Shown here in pieces: positions 30,124 to 33,343 of a DNA stretch of 33,343 bases. The notes under the pieces are model-generated. The model had not been told where the DNA came from, made no database searches, and worked only from the letters and a program-made list of their open reading frames with translations. The position numbers and the translations under genes are program-made. Source of the stretch: Chthoniobacterales bacterium (GTDB lineage Bacteria > Verrucomicrobiota > Verrucomicrobiia > Chthoniobacterales > JAATET01). The stretch is taken from contig JAATET010000035.1 of assembly GCA_015655545.1 (NCBI GenBank), forward strand, positions 1 through 33,343. The letters run 5' to 3'. Position 1 is the stretch's first letter, and every line of letters begins with the position of its first letter.

Positions 30124-31667
30124 CAAAGCCGCCTCCAGTTGGCCCCGTGGCGCTTCACGAGCGCGTCGGCTTCGTCGGGGCCCCACGTGCCGCTGTCGTA
30201 TTTCACGACCGGGCCGCCTTGCCCGGAATCCCAGGCTTCCTTGATGGCGTCGACGAATTTCCAGGCTTCCTCGACCTCGTCGCGACGGGCGAAGAGGGTG
30301 GCGTCGCCGGCCATGGCGTCGAGCAGCAGGCGCTCGTAGGCCTCGGGCGTGGCCTTGCCGAAGGAAGTTCCGTAGTGGAAATCCATTTTTACCGGCTCGA
30401 TGCGCAGGCTGGAGCCGGGCAGTTTTGCCGACATGCGCAGCGAGATGCCCTCGTCGGGCTGGATGCGGATCACGAGGACGTTGTCGTCGATGACCTGCTC
30501 GGTCTGGTGGAAGAGCACGGGCGGCACGCCCTTGAAATGCAGCGCGATCTCGGTGGCGCCTTTCGGCAGGCGCTTGCCGACGCGGACGAAAAACGGGACG
30601 CCAGCCCATCGCCAGTTGTCCACGTTGGCCTCGAGCGCGACGAAGGTCTCCGTTTGCGAATCCTTGGGCACGTTTTGTTCGTCGAGGTAGCCGACGACTT
30701 CCTTGCCATTCACGGACCCGGCGGCGTATTGGGCGCGCACGGTGTATTTCGCGACGTCCTTGCCGGTGATCTTACGGAGCGAGCGGAGGACTTTCACCTT
30801 TTCGTCGCGAATGGCGTCCGCGGTGAGGTCGGTGGGCGGCTCCATGGCCGTAAGGGTAAGGAGCTGGAGGAGGTGATTCTGCACCATGTCGCGCATGGCG
30901 CCGGACTTGTCGTAATAGCCGGCGCGGCCTTCGACGCCGAGCGGCTCGCTGGCGGTGATCTGGACGTGGTGGACGTAGCGGGCGTTCCAGACCTGCTCGA
31001 AGATCGAGTTCGCGAAACGCAGGACCATGATGTTCTGCGCGGTCTCCTTGCCGAGGTAGTGATCGATGCGGAAGGTATCCTTTTCGTGAAAAGCCTCGTG
31101 CACGATGTTGTTCAGCTCGATCGCGCTTGGCAGATCGGTGCCGAAGGGCTTCTCGACGATCACGCGGGTCCAGCTGCCCGGTTTCGATTCGTTCAGGCCG
31201 CTCTTGCGGAGGTTCTCGAGAATGACCGGAAACTGGTCTGGGCCGACGGAGAGATAGAACAGGCGGTTGCCGCGCGTGCCGCGCTGGGAGTCGAGTTCGT
31301 CGAGGCGTTTGGCGAGAGTTTCGAAGCCTTCGAAATTCGTGAACTCGCTTTGGTGATAGAAAATCGACCCGGCGAAGTTCGCCCAGAGCTCGTCGTTGAT
31401 TTTTTGGCGCGAGAATTTGCGGGCGGCGGTCTCGAGTTCCGAGCGGAATTGCGCGTCGGTTTTTTCGCGGCGGGCAAAACCGACCACCGTAATCGAGGGC
31501 GGCAGATTGCCGTCGGCGGCGAGGTTGTAGAGCGCGGGAATGAGCTTGCGGTGATTCAGGTCGCCGGTGGCACCGAAGATGACCAGGGTGCAGGGCTCGG
31601 GCACGGAGCGGCTGAGGAGTCCTTCGCGAAGGGGATTGTTCGGTGCGTCGCTGGGCATATGGAGCAT
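30123..31667 (-). CDS. zwf: Glucose-6-phosphate 1-dehydrogenase
   Basis: This 514-residue enzyme oxidises glucose 6-phosphate to 6-phosphogluconolactone with NADP, opening the oxidative pentose phosphate pathway. It shows the nucleotide-binding loop VIFGATGDLNHRKLIPAL (GATGDL at 32-37), EKPFG (172-176) and the substrate-binding active site RIDHYLGKE (200-208), followed by NIMVLRFANSIFE. The length is typical. The start may be ATG 31667 or ATG 31658; neither has a Shine-Dalgarno sequence. The gene lies 131 bp after the glutaredoxin-like gene, with a 17-bp palindrome in between, and is followed by opcA. Confidence 0.97.
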   Translation of the reverse strand: MLHMPSDAPNNPLREGLLSRSVPEPCTLVIFGATGDLNHRKLIPALYNLAADGNLPPSITVVGFARREKTDAQFRSELETAARKFSRQKINDELWANFAGSIFYHQSEFTNFEGFETLAKRLDELDSQRGTRGNRLFYLSVGPDQFPVILENLRKSGLNESKPGSWTRVIVEKPFGTDLPSAIELNNIVHEAFHEKDTFRIDHYLGKETAQNIMVLRFANSIFEQVWNARYVHHVQITASEPLGVEGRAGYYDKSGAMRDMVQNHLLQLLTLTAMEPPTDLTADAIRDEKVKVLRSLRKITGKDVAKYTVRAQYAAGSVNGKEVVGYLDEQNVPKDSQTETFVALEANVDNWRWAGVPFFVRVGKRLPKGATEIALHFKGVPPVLFHQTEQVIDDNVLVIRIQPDEGISLRMSAKLPGSSLRIEPVKMDFHYGTSFGKATPEAYERLLLDAMAGDATLFARRDEVEEAWKFVDAIKEAWDSGQGGPVVKYDSGTWGPDEADALVKRHGANWRRL

Positions 31668-31717
31668 TCTCTGATAACGCGCCCAGCGTGCGATGACAAG
31701 CGATGCGCCCAGGAACT

Positions 31718-31778
31718 CTTCCTCTTAATCTTCCACTTCCTCGCCTCCTCGATGAAGCAGAGGAAGATTAAGAGGAAG
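31718..31778. repeat. 17-bp perfect inverted repeat upstream of zwf
   Basis: CTTCCTCTTAATCTTCC (31718-31734) pairs with GGAAGATTAAGAGGAAG (31762-31778) around a 27-nt spacer. The surrounding bases continue as purine-rich GGAAG/AGAGG runs. It lies between the glutaredoxin-like gene and zwf. It could act as an RNA hairpin, a terminator-like or processing site, or be an interspersed repeat. There is no U-tract after it on the minus strand. Confidence 0.75.
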
Positions 31779-31798
31779 CGGAAGAGGAAGGTTGGTGG

Positions 31799-32146
31799 TT
31801 ACAGCTTCAGCTTCACGGCCTCGCCTGCCATCGCGGCGTGCTGCTCGTCGGTGCAGGCGGCATTGAGCGGAACGTCGGTCGTTTTGACGCTTTCGCCGAC
31901 GAGGCCTTGGGCGAGCATCCACTGCTCGAGCTCTTCGCCGCTGATGTCGGGAATCATGGTGCCGTTGACTTCCACGCAGGGTGAAAGAGGCTGGCCGCTT
32001 TTCTGCTCCATCTCCCAGCGGAAGGCGGGATTCTGGATGATGTCCTTTTCCGTGTAGGGCAGGTAGTATTTGGCGAGAACGGCGCGGACGCCGTTGCTCC
32101 AGCCGCAGGAAGTTTTCAGGTAAGCGGTGATTTCGGGTTTGCTCAT
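31799..32146 (-). CDS. Glutaredoxin/thioredoxin-fold protein
   Basis: A 115-residue protein with a glutaredoxin-like fold. The N-terminus EITAYLKTSCGWSNGVRAVL places a CGWS active-site motif (C14, S17) at the usual position, so it is of the monothiol type. The cis-Pro segment is SPCVEVNG (P56), here followed by a second Cys (C57), and the final helices begin DISGEELEQWM. It may transfer electrons or reduce mixed disulphides. The ATG at 32146 is chosen because homology starts immediately; a longer frame upstream adds an unrelated leader. It is the first gene of the minus-strand run containing zwf and opcA. Confidence 0.78.
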   Translation of the reverse strand: MSKPEITAYLKTSCGWSNGVRAVLAKYYLPYTEKDIIQNPAFRWEMEQKSGQPLSPCVEVNGTMIPDISGEELEQWMLAQGLVGESVKTTDVPLNAACTDEQHAAMAGEAVKLKL

Positions 32147-32209
32147 GGCTTGTTGGCGGAAAGGTAGCACGGAAGACAAGAGGACCAAGGGGTTTTTCGC
32201 CGAGGGTAA

Positions 32210-32238
32210 TTGTCACTCCTGTATTCCGGTGCTATACA
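32210..32238 (+). promoter_or_regulatory. Sigma-70-type promoter of the two-gene cassette
   Basis: TTGTCA (32210-32215) and TATACA (32233-32238) are separated by exactly 17 bp. They lie 9 bp before the ATG at 32248, so the transcript would be leaderless or nearly so. This is the best -35/-10 pair seen in the window. Confidence 0.6.
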
Positions 32239-32247
32239 GAAAAAGTC

Positions 32248-32568
32248 ATGCGCCAAACTTGGGATCGACTCGGATATTTTCAATGCATCGCGGATCGAAT
32301 CGAGGCGGAACCTGCGCTGATCGTGCGGGCTATTTCCACCGCTGATCGTTGGTTGTCGAATGGCATCGAACCGCAAGCCCGTATTGCGGCCTGGCGTGAT
32401 TTGCTGGCGCGCAGCATGGCGGACTTGGGTGCCCGGCAGGAGTTGCTGGGCCTTTTGCGCGAGGATTCCGAGGACGCGGAATTTCTTCGGGAGTTTGCGC
32501 CCGTTCCGGGAATTCTCTCGAAGTCCGAGCGGCGCGAATTTTCCCGCGAATGCGCCTACAGTCACTAA
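32248..32568 (+). CDS. Hypothetical protein, first gene of a cassette with a nucleotidyltransferase-like protein
   Basis: A 106-residue charged helical protein that I do not recognise (MRQTWDRLGYFQCIADRIEA and onward). No signal peptide or membrane span is present. It is preceded by a good promoter and overlaps the next gene by 19 bp (32550-32568), so the two are co-translated. Small partner genes placed before a nucleotidyltransferase-like gene are often antitoxin- or toxin-like, but nothing in this sequence alone shows that. No HEPN motif (RxxxxH) is evident. Confidence 0.65.
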   Translation: MRQTWDRLGYFQCIADRIEAEPALIVRAISTADRWLSNGIEPQARIAAWRDLLARSMADLGARQELLGLLREDSEDAEFLREFAPVPGILSKSERREFSRECAYSH

Positions 32569-33083
32569 GGCATCTGGTCGATTCGGCTCGCGCCCTGGCT
32601 CAAAGCAGGCGGATCGTCGTTCTCGGCTCGGCGGCCTTCCTCGCGAGCTTTCCCGAGATCGGAGAAAAAGGCCAGCCGCTGGAGGCGACTCTCGATGCGG
32701 ATTTCGTGCTCGACCCGATGAACTCCGATCTTGCCGATCTTTTGCGGGACGCCATCGGGGAGCCTAGCATTTTATATGAGAAGCACGGCTACTACGCCGA
32801 CTGCCTGCGCCCCGAAATCGTCGAGACGTTTCCGGCCGGGTGGGAGGGACGGCTCGTTCCGTTTGCGGGCTATGACGACGTCTTTTGCCTCGACCCCTAT
32901 GATGTCGCGCTCGTGAAACTCGTCGTCGGCCGCAAGAAGGACCTCGCGCTCGTGGGATGGCTGGTAAAGACGGGGAGGCTGGAGAGCGGGAAACTGGAGG
33001 CTCGCTATTGCGAGACGCCACTCGCCGAGCCGGATATGTTTCGCGCCGGGCGGAATCTGCAGGCGGTGCGACAATCGGAATAA
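32550..33083 (+). CDS. Nucleotidyltransferase-like protein (DUF6036-type)
   Basis: A 177-residue protein resembling the nucleotidyltransferase-fold families used in AbiEii-like and related toxin-antitoxin systems. It has an N-terminal helix, VVLGSAAFLASFP (the G-S position of the fold), and then TLDADFVLDP, whose acidic residues could be the metal-binding DxD. The later blocks YYADCLRPEIVETFPAGWEG and LDPYDVALVKLVVGRKKDLA are typical of the group. No signal peptide is seen. The ATG lies inside the preceding gene (19-bp overlap). The family assignment is from memory of the pattern, and enzymatic activity is not proven. Confidence 0.62.
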   Translation: MRLQSLRHLVDSARALAQSRRIVVLGSAAFLASFPEIGEKGQPLEATLDADFVLDPMNSDLADLLRDAIGEPSILYEKHGYYADCLRPEIVETFPAGWEGRLVPFAGYDDVFCLDPYDVALVKLVVGRKKDLALVGWLVKTGRLESGKLEARYCETPLAEPDMFRAGRNLQAVRQSE

Positions 33084-33108
33084 GCGCTTTGTCTCAGGTC
33101 GTAATGGC

Positions 33109-33343
33109 TCAGAGCTTCTTTTTCCTGAGTTGAAGCTTTTTAAGTTTGGCTTTGAGCGCCTTGATTTTTTTGACCCGGGCAACGGGATTGGCGATTTTCT
33201 TCGCGGCCTTGAGTTGCTTGTTCAGCTTCTTGATTTGCTTGTCGATGGTGGCGATGGCGGCTGCGTTTGCCGAGGCCGAAGTGGATGTGATTCCGGGAGA
33301 GGGAGTCGGATTTGGAGGCGGGGTCGGGGTCGGGGTCGGGGTC
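33109..33343 (-). CDS. Lysine-rich protein with Pro/Thr linker, C-terminal part (5' truncated)
   Basis: The minus-strand frame is open to the window edge and ends at TGA 33109-33111; the start lies outside. The visible 78 residues begin with TPTPTPTPPPNPTPSPG, encoded by tandem GGGGTC hexamers at 33320-33343. An Ala/Ser segment follows, then a strongly basic helix (KQIKKLNKQLKAAKK, later KIKALKAKLKKLQLRKKKL) with heptad-like spacing. It may be a coiled-coil or nucleic-acid/polyanion-binding tail of an envelope protein. The TP linker resembles that of the lipoprotein at 25410. No family is recognised. Confidence 0.65.
   Translation of the reverse strand, partial: TPTPTPTPPPNPTPSPGITSTSASANAAAIATIDKQIKKLNKQLKAAKKIANPVARVKKIKALKAKLKKLQLRKKKL

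Noticed and set aside
29949-32057. A long plus-strand frame opposite zwf and opcA
   Set aside because: It is antisense to zwf, which has all G6PDH motifs; no domain is visible in the opposite frame.
33320-33343. GGGGTC tandem units considered as a CRISPR or noncoding satellite
   Set aside because: The units are 6 bp without spacers and are in frame as Thr-Pro codons of an open reading frame.

Overview
The window is a GC-rich chromosomal segment that most resembles the Verrucomicrobiota, possibly the Spartobacteria/Chthoniobacterales side. This is a judgement from gene content, not a search result. The pointers are a PEP-CTERM tail on a secreted glycosidase, RNase HIII, a zwf-opcA pair, lysA, an ECF sigma factor with a long C-terminal extension, few recognisable Shine-Dalgarno sequences, frequent GTG starts, and several dispersed-repeat-like sequences at gene borders. 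Genes are densely packed and no gene-free stretch exceeds 300 bases. The largest gaps are 7814-8055 (hairpin plus a gene remnant) and 6504-6686 (nothing recognised).

Layout. 1-1830: the end of tuf, tRNA-Trp, secE and nusG, closed by a strong intrinsic terminator. 1859-3082 (-): a secreted GH5-like glycosidase. 3168-6503 (+): a trehalose synthase-maltokinase fusion. 6687-7813: a GAF protein and a small tail-anchored protein. 7949-11452 (-): rnhC, then an ECF sigma/membrane/ankyrin fusion gene, then a decayed second copy of the rnhC 3' end. 11439-13676 (+): mutY-trpB. 13637-14701 (-): ribD, convergent with and overlapping trpB. 14723-18004 (+): an orphan GspF-like protein, an RlmD/TrmA-type methyltransferase and an aldo/keto reductase. 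18005-18859 (-): a secreted trypsin-like protease. 18980-25405 (+): uvrA, a large TPR protein in ATGA overlap with it, and a class V aminotransferase. 25410-32146 (-): a run of glutaredoxin-like gene, zwf, opcA, lysA, phosphohexomutase and a small lipoprotein. 32248-33083 (+): a promoter-led two-gene cassette with a nucleotidyltransferase-like protein. 33109-33343 (-): the C-terminal end of a lysine-rich protein.

How the genes fit together. Most genes are housekeeping: translation and transcription elongation, DNA repair (mutY, uvrA, rnhC), amino acid and riboflavin synthesis (trpB, lysA, ribD), and sugar metabolism (treS-mak, zwf/opcA, phosphohexomutase). The minus-strand run at 25.4-32.1 kb groups glucose-6-phosphate handling with a thiol-redox protein, which fits the known role of OpcA in G6PDH activation.

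The most unusual parts are three. First, the sigma-membrane-ankyrin gene lies between two copies of the rnhC 3' end, as if inserted there. Second, the zwf-opcA junction is made of an imperfect inverted repeat that encodes an 11-codon mini-ORF coupled to both neighbours and the first residues of OpcA. Third, two other repeat-like sequences sit at the mutY/rnhC divergent start and upstream of zwf.
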